Shown here: piece by piece, positions 10,830-20,287 of the stretch
Layout of the letters: every line of letters begins with the position of its first letter
Position numbering within the stretch: the first letter of the stretch is position 1
Source of the DNA: Bacillus sp. 7884-1
GTDB lineage: Bacteria > Bacillota > Bacilli > Bacillales > Cytobacillaceae
DNA: 64,000 bases
Reading direction: 5' to 3'
Assembly (NCBI RefSeq): GCF_002272245.1
Contig: NZ_NPDD01000022.1
Span: forward strand, 1 to 64,000
The notes under the pieces: generated by a model
The model's input: the letters and a program-made list of their open reading frames with translations, nothing else
What the model was told of the DNA's origin: nothing
Database searches by the model: none
Position numbers and translations under genes: made by a program

Positions 10830-12212
10830 ATGAAAGTATCAATGGAGCAAATTGTTTCTCATGCAAAGCACAGAGGATTTATCTTTCCGGGGTCCGAAAT
10901 TTATGGAGGACTTGCAAATACATGGGATTATGGACCATTAGGTGTTGAATTTAAGAATAACATTAAACAAGCTTGGTGGAAAAAGTTTGTTCAAGAGTCT
11001 CCATACAATGTCGGATTAGATGCAAGCATCTTAATGAATCCAAGGACTTGGGAGGCTTCTGGGCATATCGGTAACTTTAATGACCCAATGATTGATTGTA
11101 AAAACTGTAAAGCCAGACATCGTGCTGATAAGTTAATTGAAAATGCTCTTGATGAAAAGGGAGTCGAGATGATCGTTGATGGACTTCCGTTTGATAAAAT
11201 GGAAGAGCTTGTTAAAGAACATAATATTGCTTGCCCTGATTGCGGCAGTCATGATTTTACCGGCATTCGCCAATTTAACCTCATGTTTAAAACCTTTCAA
11301 GGGGTAACTGAATCTAGCACGAATGAAATATTCCTGCGTCCTGAAACAGCACAAGGGATATTCGTTAATTTTAAAAATGTTCAGCGTACGATGAGAAAGA
11401 AATTACCTTTTGGGATTGCGCAAATCGGAAAAAGCTTCCGTAATGAAATTACACCTGGAAACTTTACTTTCCGGACTCGTGAGTTTGAACAAATGGAGCT
11501 AGAGTTTTTCTGTAAGCCTGGTGAGGACTTGAAATGGTTCGGTTATTGGAAGAACTTCGCAGAACAATGGCTTCATTCTTTAGGGTTGAATAAGGAAAAT
11601 TTAAGACTTCGTGATCATTCTGAGGATGAACTTTCACATTATAGTAATGCGACTACCGACTTTGAATATAAATTCCCATTTGGCTGGGGAGAACTTTGGG
11701 GTGTAGCTTCACGGACGGATTATGATTTAAAGCAGCATATGCAATTCTCAGGTGAGGATTTTAACTATATTGATCCAGAGACAAATGAAAGATATATTCC
11801 TTATTGCATCGAGCCTTCTCTAGGGGCAGACAGGGTAACATTAGCATTTTTAATTGATGCCTATGACGAAGAGCAGCTCGAAGATGGAACGTCCAGAACG
11901 GTCATGCGCTTTCACCCGGCACTTGCACCGTTTAAGGCAGCGATTCTTCCATTGTCAAAGAAACTCTCTGAAGAAGCAAGAGAAGTCTATGAAACATTAG
12001 CAAAGTATTTCTCCGTTGACTATGATGAAGCTGGTTCAATCGGAAAACGGTACCGCAGACATGACGAAATTGGTACGCCTTTCTGTATCACTTTTGATTT
12101 TGATTCAAAAGAAGACAAAATGGTAACAATTAGAGACCGTGACACAATGGAGCAAACACGTGTCTCAATCGCAGAACTAGTCACATTCATCCAAGAAAAG
12201 ATCTTGTTTTAA
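10830..12212 (+). CDS. glyS: Glycyl-tRNA synthetase, single-chain (alpha2) type
   Basis: A 460-residue class II synthetase that attaches glycine to tRNA-Gly. Motif 2 and neighbours are visible ([33 protein letters not shown]), as is the motif 3 region ([18 protein letters not shown]). Two CxxC pairs (CKNC near 90 and CPDC near 134) may bind zinc. This is the alpha2 enzyme, not the two-subunit GlyQ-GlyS enzyme found at the same place in B. subtilis. AAGAGGAG precedes the ATG by about 8 bases, and a T-box controls it. Confidence 0.97.
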   Translation: MKVSMEQIVSHAKHRGFIFPGSEIYGGLANTWDYGPLGVEFKNNIKQAWWKKFVQESPYNVGLDASILMNPRTWEASGHIGNFNDPMIDCKNCKARHRADKLIENALDEKGVEMIVDGLPFDKMEELVKEHNIACPDCGSHDFTGIRQFNLMFKTFQGVTESSTNEIFLRPETAQGIFVNFKNVQRTMRKKLPFGIAQIGKSFRNEITPGNFTFRTREFEQMELEFFCKPGEDLKWFGYWKNFAEQWLHSLGLNKENLRLRDHSEDELSHYSNATTDFEYKFPFGWGELWGVASRTDYDLKQHMQFSGEDFNYIDPETNERYIPYCIEPSLGADRVTLAFLIDAYDEEQLEDGTSRTVMRFHPALAPFKAAILPLSKKLSEEAREVYETLAKYFSVDYDEAGSIGKRYRRHDEIGTPFCITFDFDSKEDKMVTIRDRDTMEQTRVSIAELVTFIQEKILF

Positions 12213-12225
12213 CTTTTAAAAATTT

Positions 12226-12251
12226 TGAGGTGCGGTTTATACCGCACCTCA
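12226..12251. repeat. Perfect 11-bp inverted repeat between glyS and ccpN
   Basis: TGAGGTGCGGT at 12226-12236 and its exact complement at 12241-12251 enclose a TTAT loop. No T run follows on the plus strand. On the minus strand the hairpin is followed by a T-rich stretch (complement of 12211-12225), so it has terminator form in the reverse direction. It may also act as a 3' end for glyS transcripts. Confidence 0.6.
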
Positions 12252-12266
12252 CATAATGGATTATAT

Positions 12267-12902
12267 ATGGTGGTGAGAAAAATAGAACTGACCAAACGCC
12301 AAGAAACTATTATTCAAATTGTAAAGGATAATGGACCGATAACTGGGGAAAGCATCGCTGAACAGCTAAGCCTAACAAGAGCAACATTAAGACCAGATTT
12401 GTCCATATTAACAATGGCTGGATATTTGGACGCAAGACCTCGTGTAGGGTACTTTTATACAGGGAAATCTGGAACGCAGCTATTAACGGAAAACCTCCAG
12501 AAGATACTTGTACGAGATTATAATTCAATCCCTGTCATAGTTAGGGAAAATGTTTCGGTTTATGATGCGATTTGTACAATGTTCCTTGAGGATGTGGGAA
12601 CATTATTTGTTGTAGACCAAAACGCTCTGTTAGTTGGGGTATTATCAAGAAAAGATTTGCTTAGAGCCAGTATCGGCAAACAGGAGCTTACGGCACTGCC
12701 AATAAACATCATTATGACTAGAATGCCTAATATTACAATGTGTGAAATGGATGACTCATTAATCGATGTCGCTAAATTACTAATTGATAAACAAATTGAC
12801 GCGTTGCCTGTAGTAAGGCAGTCAGAAAATGGTTATGAAGTAATCGGCAGAATAACAAAAACAAATATCACAAAAGCATTTGTTGCCTTGGGTGATGAGT
12901 GA
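12267..12902 (+). CDS. ccpN: CcpN, repressor of gluconeogenic genes
   Basis: A DNA-binding regulator that in B. subtilis represses gapB and pckA on glycolytic substrates. It has an N-terminal winged helix (ETIIQIVKDNGPITGESIAEQLSLTRATLRPDLSILTMAGYL, about 11-55) and two CBS domains (about 85-205), expected to sense adenine nucleotides. The gene is followed by ppsR, as in B. subtilis, where the pair acts together. Start is uncertain: ATG 12267 or GTG 12270/12273; none has a strong ribosome binding site. Confidence 0.9.
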   Translation: MVVRKIELTKRQETIIQIVKDNGPITGESIAEQLSLTRATLRPDLSILTMAGYLDARPRVGYFYTGKSGTQLLTENLQKILVRDYNSIPVIVRENVSVYDAICTMFLEDVGTLFVVDQNALLVGVLSRKDLLRASIGKQELTALPINIIMTRMPNITMCEMDDSLIDVAKLLIDKQIDALPVVRQSENGYEVIGRITKTNITKAFVALGDE

Positions 12903-12970
12903 TTCGTAAAACCTATGGCCCGGACGTAGAAAAATAATAAAAGTAATACCAGAGGAGCTGTTGAGGAAGA

Positions 12971-13780
12971 ATGATTACACCAGTCATATATGTAGTATCT
13001 GATTCAGTGGGGGAAACAGCTGAATTAGTTACTAAAGCAGCAATCAGCCAGTTTAATGGGTCAGGAATGACATTAAAGAGATTCCCATATGTGGAGGACA
13101 AGGAACATATTGATGAAGTAATTTCGCTTGTTACAATGGACCACGCTATGATTGCATTTACTCTTGTAAAACCTGATATGAGAGTTTATATGAAGGAAAA
13201 AGCGGATGAAGCAGGAATTTACGCTGTTGACTTAATGGGACCAATCATGGATCAAATTCAAATTTTCAGTGGGAAAGCCCCTCTTTGCGAACCCGGACTC
13301 GTAAGAAAACTGGATGAAGACTATTTTAAAAAAGTTGAAGCCATTGAGTTTGCTGTGAAATATGATGATGGACGAGATCCAAGGGGAATCTTAAAAGCGG
13401 ATATTGTCTTAATTGGAGTGTCTAGGACGTCAAAAACTCCTTTGTCTCAATATTTAGCTTTAAAACGTTTAAAAGTTGCCAATGTACCCCTAGTTCCAGA
13501 AGTGGACCCTCCAGAGGAATTATACAAAGTGCCCGCTGAAAAATGTTTTGGATTAAAAATAAGTCCACAAAAACTAAATAATATTAGGCGTGAACGGTTA
13601 ATCTCACTAGGATTAAATGACCAGGCAAGCTACGCAAATATTGAACGAATTCGTGATGAATTAACTTTCTTTGAAAAAATAGTAAATAGAATTAATTGTC
13701 CCGTTATTGATGTTACCAATAAAGCCGTGGAAGAAACAGCAAATGTTATTCTAAATTACTTTCATAAAAGAAGGTCCTAA
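12971..13780 (+). CDS. ppsR: PpsR/YqfL: bifunctional regulator kinase/phosphorylase (DUF299)
   Basis: A 269-residue pyruvate-phosphate dikinase (or PEP synthase) regulatory protein, an ADP-dependent kinase and Pi-dependent pyrophosphorylase. The P-loop-like motif [15 protein letters not shown] lies at about residue 154. The conserved N-terminus [14 protein letters not shown] is present. In B. subtilis the homologue YqfL is a positive modulator of CcpN-controlled gluconeogenesis, and ccpN lies just upstream here. Confidence 0.93.
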   Translation: MITPVIYVVSDSVGETAELVTKAAISQFNGSGMTLKRFPYVEDKEHIDEVISLVTMDHAMIAFTLVKPDMRVYMKEKADEAGIYAVDLMGPIMDQIQIFSGKAPLCEPGLVRKLDEDYFKKVEAIEFAVKYDDGRDPRGILKADIVLIGVSRTSKTPLSQYLALKRLKVANVPLVPEVDPPEELYKVPAEKCFGLKISPQKLNNIRRERLISLGLNDQASYANIERIRDELTFFEKIVNRINCPVIDVTNKAVEETANVILNYFHKRRS

Positions 13781-13806
13781 CACATAATCTTAGATTATGT
13801 GTTTTT
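13780..13806 (+). terminator. Terminator after ppsR
   Basis: Nine-base arms ACACATAAT (13780-13788) and ATTATGTGT (13794-13802) with a CTTAG loop and a short T run to 13806. Confidence 0.7.
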
Positions 13807-13827
13807 CATATAAGGCTAAAAAAAGTA

Positions 13828-13856
13828 TGGAAATGTAGAAAAGAATGTACTATAAT
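13828..13856 (+). promoter_or_regulatory. Candidate sigma-A promoter upstream of the dnaG-sigA unit
   Basis: A perfect TATAAT at 13851-13856 has TGGAAA (13828-13833) 17 bases before it, four of six matches to the -35 consensus. It lies about 610 bases upstream of dnaG and before the yqxD remnant, the region where the sigma operon promoter would be expected. Confidence 0.4.
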
Positions 13857-14135
13857 AAAAAATTGTGATAAAAATGAATCTTTTAGGTTTAGACTTGCAT
13901 GTATACGAATAAACTATTTATTGTTAGATGTCAAGGGAACCTAAAGAAAAAAATTCGACATAAGTCTTTTTGGGCTATTCAGATTTCACATTTATAAATT
14001 CTGAATGTATAAGTACAACTACCCTCATGCTCCGGTCTTTTGAACTTGCCAATTAGCGAGTTTCCTAAAAAAGTTAGCATCTTAAAGAAGGAATATGCTG
14101 AGAGATGTAGAATTAATACTTATACAAATGGGATT
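13857..14135. other. Non-coding stretch before the yqxD remnant
   Basis: No gene is supported here. A TTG-initiated frame begins at 14040 and runs into the yqxD remnant, but its first 30 codons resemble nothing I know and have no ribosome binding site. Part of this segment may be leader RNA of the dnaG-sigA operon or decayed sequence. Confidence 0.4.
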
Positions 14136-14431
14136 TCAACTAAATTTGTCGATGCAGATTCATGCCCGTTAAAAGAGGAAAATGTCGAAATTGCTTCTAC
14201 CTTTTCCATTTTATTGCTTCTTATGATCAACATGGAAACAATACGACTACATATGGTAACGCTACATAGAAAGTTGATTCCAGAAAAGAAGCAGCGGACT
14301 TATTCATTATGAATCATACTGCAAAGGGGGATATTACTGTAACACAGGATATTGGAATTTATAATTCTGATGATCGTTCAAAATTTACGAAAGAATTAAC
14401 AAAAATTTTGTCGAAATATGCAGGAATTTAG
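14136..14431 (+). pseudogene. yqxD: Decayed YaiI/YqxD family gene (DUF188)
   Basis: One frame at 14142-14193 reads KFVDADSCPLKEE, the hallmark start of YaiI/YqxD proteins (YVDADACPVK). From about 14200 the similarity continues in another frame: FIASYDQHGN, then VDSRKEAADLFIMNH and KGDITVTQDIG, the family's second conserved block. A TAG stop at 14267-14269 interrupts that frame. After TQDIG the remaining core (about 50 residues in intact proteins) is absent, and a tail like the family's C-terminus (DDRSKFTKELTKIL) runs to TAG 14429-14431. One frameshift, one stop and one deletion show it is broken. In B. subtilis yqxD lies at this place, upstream of dnaG. Confidence 0.8.
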
Positions 14432-14469
14432 ATTTCTTTGCAGAATAAGTATAAATGGAGATGTTTTTC

Positions 14470-16278
14470 ATGGCAGAACGGATTGCCGAAGAAAAAATTA
14501 ATCAAATTCGTCAGTCTGTTGATATTGTTGAAATTATTAGCGAATACGTTCAACTGAAAAAACAAGGGCGAAATTACTTCGGATTATGTCCTTTCCATGG
14601 AGAAAACTCCCCATCATTTTCCGTTTCAACCGATAAACAAATTTATCATTGCTTTGGCTGTGGAGCGGGAGGAAATGTTTTCTCATTTTTAATGGAGCTT
14701 GAAGGAATTTCATTTCTAGAAGCAGCCGTTAAATTAGCTGAAAAGGCTAATGTTGACTTACAAGTAAACTTCTCAGTTAATGGGAAGGGTAAGAGTGTTT
14801 CTCCAGAACTTCAGTCAATGCTGGACGCGCATGAGCTTTTGCGTAAATTCTACCATCATTTATTGGTTAATACGAAAGACGGTCAACATGCTTTAGAGTA
14901 TTTGTTGAACAGAGGCTTTACCCGAGAATCGATTGATAAATTTCAAATTGGTTATTCATTAAATTCATGGGATTTTGTATACAAATTCCTTGCGAAAAGG
15001 GATTTTTTACCAGAAATAATGGAAAAGGCCGGATTGATTATCAAACGAGAACGGGATGGAACTTACTTTGATCGATTCCGAGATCGGATTATGTTCCCGA
15101 TTTTTGACCGCAATGGAAACTGTATTGCTTTTTCGGGGAGATCATTAGGGGCGGATGAGCCCAAATATTTAAATAGTCCCGAAACGGTAATCTTTAATAA
15201 AAGTAAAATTTTATATAATTTTCATCTGGCCAAACCTAGTATTCGAAAATTGCAGCAGGCTGTTCTTTTTGAAGGATTTGCTGATGTCATTGCTGCTGAT
15301 AAATCTGGCGTGGAAAATGGTATCGCCACAATGGGTACTTCTTTAACAGAAGAGCACATTACTCTAATACGGCAGAATACTGAGTCGATAACGATTTGTT
15401 TTGATTCAGACAAAGCAGGAATTGAAGCTGCCTTTAGAGCTGGGAATATGCTCATCGATGCGGGCTGTTCTATAAAAGTTTCTATGATGTCTGATGGACT
15501 TGATCCAGATGAATATATAAAAAAGAATGGTCCAGAAAAGTTTCGTAATGAGGTCATAGGTGCAAGCCATACATGGATGGCTTTTAAATTTCTTTATTTT
15601 CGAAGAGGAAAAAATCTTCAAATAGAAGGAGATCGGCTTGCCTATATCGAAACAATACTTAAAGAAATAAGTAAATTGACAAAAGCTGTTGAAAAAGATC
15701 ATTATTTGCGGCAGCTTGCCTCTGAGTTTTCCATTTCACTTGACGCCTTACAGCAACAGTTGAAACAAGTTTTCTTCACAGAAAAAAGGAAGTCACATGG
15801 TCAAACACCACCAATAAATAAGCCTAGTGTTAGGGTTAAACAGGATAAGAAATTAAAGCCTGCTCATTACACTGCTGAAAGACGGTTAATTGCCCATATG
15901 TTAAGAAATCGAGACACAGCTTATAGGGTTCAGGATTTATTACGGGGTAATACGTTTAATATCGATGAACATCAGGCAATAATAACATATCTAATTGGTT
16001 TTTATGAAGAGCATATGAATCCTGATTCTAGTGCATTTTTAACCTATATTCAAGATGAAAATCTTAGAAGAATAGTCGCTGACATTGAGATGATGTCGAT
16101 TAATGAAGAATTAAGCAGTCAAGAATTAACTGATTATATCAAACAGGTGTTGAATTATCAAAAATTGTTAAAGATAAAAGAAAAAGAAGTGGAACAAAAA
16201 GAAGCTGAGCGACAAAGTGATTTTAGTAAAGCTGCCGCAATTGGGAATGAAATTATTCAATTGCGTAAATCGCTATAG
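14470..16278 (+). CDS. dnaG: DNA primase DnaG
   Basis: Primase that makes RNA primers at the replication fork. The 602-residue protein has the N-terminal zinc-binding domain (CPFHGENSPSF...CFGCGAGGNV, about residues 35-63), the TOPRIM catalytic core (VLFEGFADVIA near 263 and CFDSDKAG near 310), and a C-terminal helicase-interaction domain after about 450. ATG 14470 is chosen: GGAGATG lies about 6 bases before it. It precedes sigA, the classic macromolecular synthesis operon arrangement. Confidence 0.97.
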   Translation: MAERIAEEKINQIRQSVDIVEIISEYVQLKKQGRNYFGLCPFHGENSPSFSVSTDKQIYHCFGCGAGGNVFSFLMELEGISFLEAAVKLAEKANVDLQVNFSVNGKGKSVSPELQSMLDAHELLRKFYHHLLVNTKDGQHALEYLLNRGFTRESIDKFQIGYSLNSWDFVYKFLAKRDFLPEIMEKAGLIIKRERDGTYFDRFRDRIMFPIFDRNGNCIAFSGRSLGADEPKYLNSPETVIFNKSKILYNFHLAKPSIRKLQQAVLFEGFADVIAADKSGVENGIATMGTSLTEEHITLIRQNTESITICFDSDKAGIEAAFRAGNMLIDAGCSIKVSMMSDGLDPDEYIKKNGPEKFRNEVIGASHTWMAFKFLYFRRGKNLQIEGDRLAYIETILKEISKLTKAVEKDHYLRQLASEFSISLDALQQQLKQVFFTEKRKSHGQTPPINKPSVRVKQDKKLKPAHYTAERRLIAHMLRNRDTAYRVQDLLRGNTFNIDEHQAIITYLIGFYEEHMNPDSSAFLTYIQDENLRRIVADIEMMSINEELSSQELTDYIKQVLNYQKLLKIKEKEVEQKEAERQSDFSKAAAIGNEIIQLRKSL

Positions 16279-16320
16279 ATTCCATTTTTAATGTCTTTGA
16301 TTCTGGAAGGAGGGGGACAT

Positions 16321-17448
16321 ATGGCTGAAAAATCAGCCCGTTCAAAAGAGACCGAGAACGAATTGACTTTTGAACAAGTAAAAGACCAGTTAACGGTACT
16401 GGGAAAGAAAACCGGCGTCCTTGCCTATGATGATATTGCGGAAAGAATGGCAAATTTTGATTTAGAATCCGATCAAATGGATGACTTTTTAGAATCCCTA
16501 ACTGAGCAGGGAATTGAATTAGTCGGTGAAAGTGAAGACGAAGATCCAAACCCTAAGCAATTAGCAAAAGGGGATGACGATGAGTTTGATTTAAACGATC
16601 TTAGCGTTCCACCTGGAGTTAAGATAAATGATCCTGTTCGTATGTATTTAAAAGAGATTGGCCGTGTTGATTTGCTTTCTGCCGACGATGAAAAAGAGTT
16701 GGCACTTCGTATAGAAAAAGGTGACGAAGAAGCGAAGCGACGACTAGCTGAAGCAAACCTCCGGCTCGTGGTCAGTATTGCAAAGCGTTATGTTGGACGT
16801 GGTATGCTATTTCTTGATCTTATTCAGGAAGGCAATATGGGATTAATTAAGGCTGTTGAAAAATTTGATTATCAAAAAGGCTTTAAGTTCAGTACCTATG
16901 CTACCTGGTGGATACGTCAAGCTATCACTAGAGCAATTGCTGACCAAGCTAGGACTATTCGTATTCCTGTTCATATGGTTGAAACCATTAATAAACTTAT
17001 CCGTGTCCAAAGACAATTACTTCAGGACCTAGGTCGCGAACCTACACCAGAAGAAATTGGCGAAGATATGGACTTAACACCAGATAAAGTTAGAGAAATA
17101 TTAAAGATTGCTCAAGAGCCTGTCTCCCTTGAAACGCCTATTGGCGAAGAGGATGATTCGCACTTAGGTGATTTCATTGAAGACCAAGATGCTACATCAC
17201 CCTCAGAGCATGCTGCCTATGAATTATTAAAGGAGCAGCTAGAAGATGTCCTTGATACATTAACGGATCGTGAAGAAAACGTCCTTCGTTTACGCTTTGG
17301 GTTAGATGACGGCCGCACACGCACTCTAGAAGAGGTAGGAAAGGTTTTCGGTGTTACCCGTGAACGTATCCGCCAAATTGAAGCAAAGGCGTTGCGTAAA
17401 TTAAGACATCCTAGCCGCAGTAAGCGTCTAAAAGACTTTTTAGAATAA
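16321..17448 (+). CDS. sigA: Housekeeping RNA polymerase sigma factor SigA
   Basis: Primary sigma-70 factor of 375 residues (371 in B. subtilis). It has an acidic region 1.1, region 1.2 ([17 protein letters not shown]), region 2 with [20 protein letters not shown] and [16 protein letters not shown], region 3, and region 4.2 with the helix-turn-helix [20 protein letters not shown]. The ATG at 16321 follows GAAGGAGGGGG at about 16306-16316. It is 42 bases after dnaG and ends at a clear terminator. Confidence 0.98.
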   Translation: MAEKSARSKETENELTFEQVKDQLTVLGKKTGVLAYDDIAERMANFDLESDQMDDFLESLTEQGIELVGESEDEDPNPKQLAKGDDDEFDLNDLSVPPGVKINDPVRMYLKEIGRVDLLSADDEKELALRIEKGDEEAKRRLAEANLRLVVSIAKRYVGRGMLFLDLIQEGNMGLIKAVEKFDYQKGFKFSTYATWWIRQAITRAIADQARTIRIPVHMVETINKLIRVQRQLLQDLGREPTPEEIGEDMDLTPDKVREILKIAQEPVSLETPIGEEDDSHLGDFIEDQDATSPSEHAAYELLKEQLEDVLDTLTDREENVLRLRFGLDDGRTRTLEEVGKVFGVTRERIRQIEAKALRKLRHPSRSKRLKDFLE

Positions 17449-17467
17449 ATAACTAAATAATATTAAG

Positions 17468-17503
17468 TAGTTTACTTCTAACTAAGAGGTAAACTATTTT
17501 TTT
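17468..17503 (+). terminator. Terminator of the dnaG-sigA operon
   Basis: Twelve-base arms TAGTTTACTTCT (17468-17479) and 17485-17496 with one T-G pair, followed by eight T. Confidence 0.85.
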
Positions 17504-17946
17504 GAGTTTTGGAAATGAAAGCACTTTCCTCATTTGTATTTATTTTACTGAATTGTTTTACACTTTGCAAATAGGTAAAAGTAAACATTTTGATTTTAAT
17601 CACAATTCATTTTTGTAAGAAAGGGTATTCCTTTGCTCATTCCCCGAGAAGTTGGATGTTGATAGTCGGAAATTCATATTCAAAAATAACTAAAATTAAT
17701 TAAAAGATTTTTTATTTTATGAGTATTAACTGCACAATTGTACGATTATTTGGTTGTTAAAAGGAATAAAAGGGAAGAATAAACAGGCTGACATTTCCTA
17801 TGGAATTCAGCATGTTTCGTTTTTTTTATAAATATTATCGTGACAAAGTAAGTTTAGGGCTTTTCCTTCTTAAGTTTTTAAAGTAAAATAGTAGTTGTTT
17901 GTAGAAGACTATTTATTTACAGCTATACGTACATAAGGGAGGTTAT
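17504..17946. other. AT-rich intergenic region between sigA and cccA
   Basis: About 440 bases with no supported gene. A 19-codon ATG frame near 17514 has no ribosome binding site. The segment must contain the cccA promoter, but I find no convincing -35/-10 pair. Short T and A runs suggest curvature. The cccA ribosome binding site AGGGAGGTT is at 17936-17944. Confidence 0.4.
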
Positions 17947-18309
17947 ATGATGAATCGAAATCCGGTAATTCCTTACATCCTAATCTTTGTATTTGGAATC
18001 GGACTAATGTTCTTATTGTCTTTCAAAGGCCTCGGGGATATGGATGAGCTTGCCAAGGAAAAAGAAGGCGGAGCTGAAACAGAACAGGTTGTAAGAGCAC
18101 CTGAAGACATTTACACAGGTTCTTGTGTCAGCTGTCACGGTGACGCGTACCAAGGGGGAATGGGGCCTGCTTTAACCGGTGTTGGTGACAGGTATTCCCA
18201 AGACGAGATTAAGGATATTGTAGTTAATGGTAAAGGAAATATGCCAGCCGGTATGGTTAAACCAGAGGAAGCCGATGCTATGGCTGAATGGTTAGCAAAT
18301 ATTAAATAA
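17947..18309 (+). CDS. cccA: Membrane-anchored cytochrome c-550 (CccA)
   Basis: A 120-residue small c-type cytochrome held by one N-terminal membrane segment (residues 8-27) with the heme domain outside. The heme motif CVSCH is at about residues 59-63, and a Met in NMPAGMVKPEEAD is the likely sixth ligand. It passes electrons toward terminal oxidase. Length equals that of B. subtilis CccA, and it lies after sigA as there. The first of two consecutive ATG codons is used. Confidence 0.95.
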   Translation: MMNRNPVIPYILIFVFGIGLMFLLSFKGLGDMDELAKEKEGGAETEQVVRAPEDIYTGSCVSCHGDAYQGGMGPALTGVGDRYSQDEIKDIVVNGKGNMPAGMVKPEEADAMAEWLANIK

Positions 18310-18319
18310 TGTTACAATG

Positions 18320-18353
18320 AAAAGGTCCTTTGCTAATGTAAAGGACTTTTTTT
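18320..18353 (+). terminator. Terminator after cccA
   Basis: GTCCTTT (18325-18331) pairs with AAAGGAC (18340-18346), followed by a run of seven T. Confidence 0.75.
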
Positions 18354-18388
18354 ATACTGTAAGTAATACATAAAGAGTGGTGAATGAT

Positions 18389-19120
18389 TTGAATACAGAT
18401 AAATTATCCGTACGGTTAGAAACGGTAGCAAAACATGTTCCAAAGGATTCAAAGTTAGCAGATATAGGTTCTGATCATGCATATTTACCAAGTTATCTTG
18501 TTAAGAACGGTGTGATAACCTTTGGGATTGCTGGTGAGGTTGCAAAAGGCCCATTTCAGTCTGCTGAAAAAAATGTAAGGGCAGAAGGACTTACTGACAT
18601 GATTTCAGTGAGAATGGGTGATGGTTTGGAGGTAATTCAGCCAGGAGATGTGGATTGTATTACCATTGCCGGAATGGGCGGCAGTCTTATTGCCAATATT
18701 TTAGAAAATGGTAAAGAAAAGCTTTCTGCAGTTAAGCGGCTTGTCCTGCAGCCTAATCTGAATGCAATTGCCATTCGAAAGTGGTTAATCGATAACAATT
18801 GGGAACTGATTGCTGAAGAAATCATTGAAGAGGATAGCAAAATATACGAGATTTTAGTTGCTGAAAGGGGAGACCCCTTAAAGCCATATCGTGATATTAA
18901 TTTAGAAACTGGCCTTTTAGTCGGACCTTTTCTGCTTTTGAGAAAAGAAAGTGCGTTTAGAAAGAAATGGAGTTTAGAAAAAAAGAACTGGAAGCGGATT
19001 TATGAACAGCTTGAAAGTGCTGCACCTTCTGCAGAAACAGAAGAGAAAAAAGGAGAGGTCTTAGAAAAAATCACTCTAGTGAAGGGGGTATTGGGCAATG
19101 AAGAAAGCGAATGGACATGA
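18389..19120 (+). CDS. trmK: tRNA (adenine-N1-)-methyltransferase TrmK (position 22)
   Basis: TrmK methylates A22 of bacterial tRNAs with S-adenosylmethionine. The Rossmann core shows VADIGSDHAYLP-like sequence (LADIGSDHAYLPSYL, about 24-38) and ITIAGMGGSLIANIL (about 92-106). A C-terminal coiled-coil-rich part follows after 190. TTG 18389 is preferred (243 residues) because it matches the B. subtilis N-terminus and has GTGGTGA just upstream; GTG at 18377 or 18380 are alternatives. It overlaps yqfO by 23 bases. Confidence 0.93.
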   Translation: MNTDKLSVRLETVAKHVPKDSKLADIGSDHAYLPSYLVKNGVITFGIAGEVAKGPFQSAEKNVRAEGLTDMISVRMGDGLEVIQPGDVDCITIAGMGGSLIANILENGKEKLSAVKRLVLQPNLNAIAIRKWLIDNNWELIAEEIIEEDSKIYEILVAERGDPLKPYRDINLETGLLVGPFLLLRKESAFRKKWSLEKKNWKRIYEQLESAAPSAETEEKKGEVLEKITLVKGVLGNEESEWT

Positions 19121-20213
19121 AATCATTCAACTATTTGAACAGTTTTCTCCTAAGGGTCTTGCGATGGAAGATGATAAGATAGGTTTGCAAATTGGCCGGT
19201 TGAATCAGAAAATAGATAAAGTCATGATTGCTCTTGATGTCCTAGAAGAGGTGATTGATGAAGCCATTGAAAGGAATGTACAGCTAATCATCGCCCATCA
19301 TCCGCCAATTTTTCGCCCTCTAAAGAATGTCCTAACAGACACTGTACAGGGAAGAATGATTGAAAAACTATTAAAGCATGATATAGCGGTTTATGCAGCT
19401 CATACTAATCTTGATGTGGCTAAAGGCGGGGTAAATGACCTCCTAGCGAACGCACTGGGATTGGAAGCCCCTGAAGTCCTAGTACCTACATACGAAACGA
19501 AACTTAAGAAACTAGTTGTCTACACACCGGCAAGTCACGCAGAGGAAATTAGGAAGGTCCTTGGGGATACTGGTGCTGGCTATATCGGTAATTACAGCCA
19601 CTGTTCCTTTTCAGCTGATGGAACTGGGAGGTTTTTACCAGGGGAAAATACGGACCCGCATATTGGCCAGCAAGGTCGTTTAGAATCGGTGGATGAAGTA
19701 AGAATTGAGACGGTTGTACCTGAGCATCTGTTAAAAAGGGCAGTTACAGCTATAGTAAAAGCTCATCCATATGAAGAAGTTGCTTATGATATTTATCCTG
19801 TTGAAAATAAAGGAGAAGTTCTTGGGCTTGGCAGAATCGGCAAAGTCAAAGAAATGACACTCGGAGAATTTGCTGAGAGGGTAAAAGAAGCATTGGAAGT
19901 TGATAAGGTTAGGGTAGTTGGTGATTTATCATCACGTGTCAAGAAAGTGGCTGTATTAGGCGGAGATGGCAATAAGTATTTCATGAGCGCAAAGTTTAGG
20001 GGTGCAGATGTCTATATTACAGGGGATATTTATTATCATACTGCACATGATGCGATGATGCAGGGATTAAACATGATAGATCCTGGTCATAATGTCGAAA
20101 AAATTATGAAAAAGGGACTTACGGCAACACTTTCAAAAATGTGTAAGGAATCTGGCTATGAAGTTGAAATTTTCCCTTCAAATGTGAACACGGATCCGTT
20201 TCAATTTGTATAG
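19098..20213 (+). CDS. yqfO: Nif3-like dinuclear metal centre protein YqfO
   Basis: A 371-residue Nif3/DUF34 family protein. Its metal-binding residues are in IIAHHPPIFRPL (about 64-75), AHTNLD (about 99-104) and the C-terminal ITGDIYYHTAHDA (about 312-324). The middle 130 residues form the inserted PII-like domain typical of long Gram-positive members (LVVYTPASHAEEIR...AHPYEEVAYDIYP). Function is unproven; a hydrolase role near tRNA or GTP metabolism has been proposed. AAGGGGGT precedes the ATG, which lies inside trmK. Confidence 0.93.
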   Translation: MKKANGHEIIQLFEQFSPKGLAMEDDKIGLQIGRLNQKIDKVMIALDVLEEVIDEAIERNVQLIIAHHPPIFRPLKNVLTDTVQGRMIEKLLKHDIAVYAAHTNLDVAKGGVNDLLANALGLEAPEVLVPTYETKLKKLVVYTPASHAEEIRKVLGDTGAGYIGNYSHCSFSADGTGRFLPGENTDPHIGQQGRLESVDEVRIETVVPEHLLKRAVTAIVKAHPYEEVAYDIYPVENKGEVLGLGRIGKVKEMTLGEFAERVKEALEVDKVRVVGDLSSRVKKVAVLGGDGNKYFMSAKFRGADVYITGDIYYHTAHDAMMQGLNMIDPGHNVEKIMKKGLTATLSKMCKESGYEVEIFPSNVNTDPFQFV

Positions 20214-20247
20214 AAAAGTGGAAGCCCCTAGGTGCTGTAGCTAGACA
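20214..20247 (+). repeat. Short dispersed repeat, degenerate copy
   Basis: GAAAAGTGGAAGCCCCTAGG and GTGCTGTAGCTAGACA resemble the ends of the longer element at 53814-53880 (AAAAGCGGAAGCGCC ... GGCGCTGGAGCTAGAC) with the middle deleted. Confidence 0.55.
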
Positions 20248-20287
20248 AGAAAAACCGGTCGAATGTGATGCGACCGGTTATTTTTTT
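20248..20287. terminator. Bidirectional terminator between yqfO and ispH
   Basis: AACCGGTCG (20253-20261) and CGACCGGTT (20271-20279) form a 9-bp stem. Seven T follow on the plus strand and a T-rich run follows on the minus strand, so it can serve both convergent genes. The 3' arm overlaps the ispH stop codon. Confidence 0.8.

Noticed and set aside
14040-14312. 90-codon frame upstream of dnaG as an intact gene
   Set aside because: Only its middle resembles YqxD, and similarity continues in another frame after about 14200; this is a pseudogene with a chance read-through frame.
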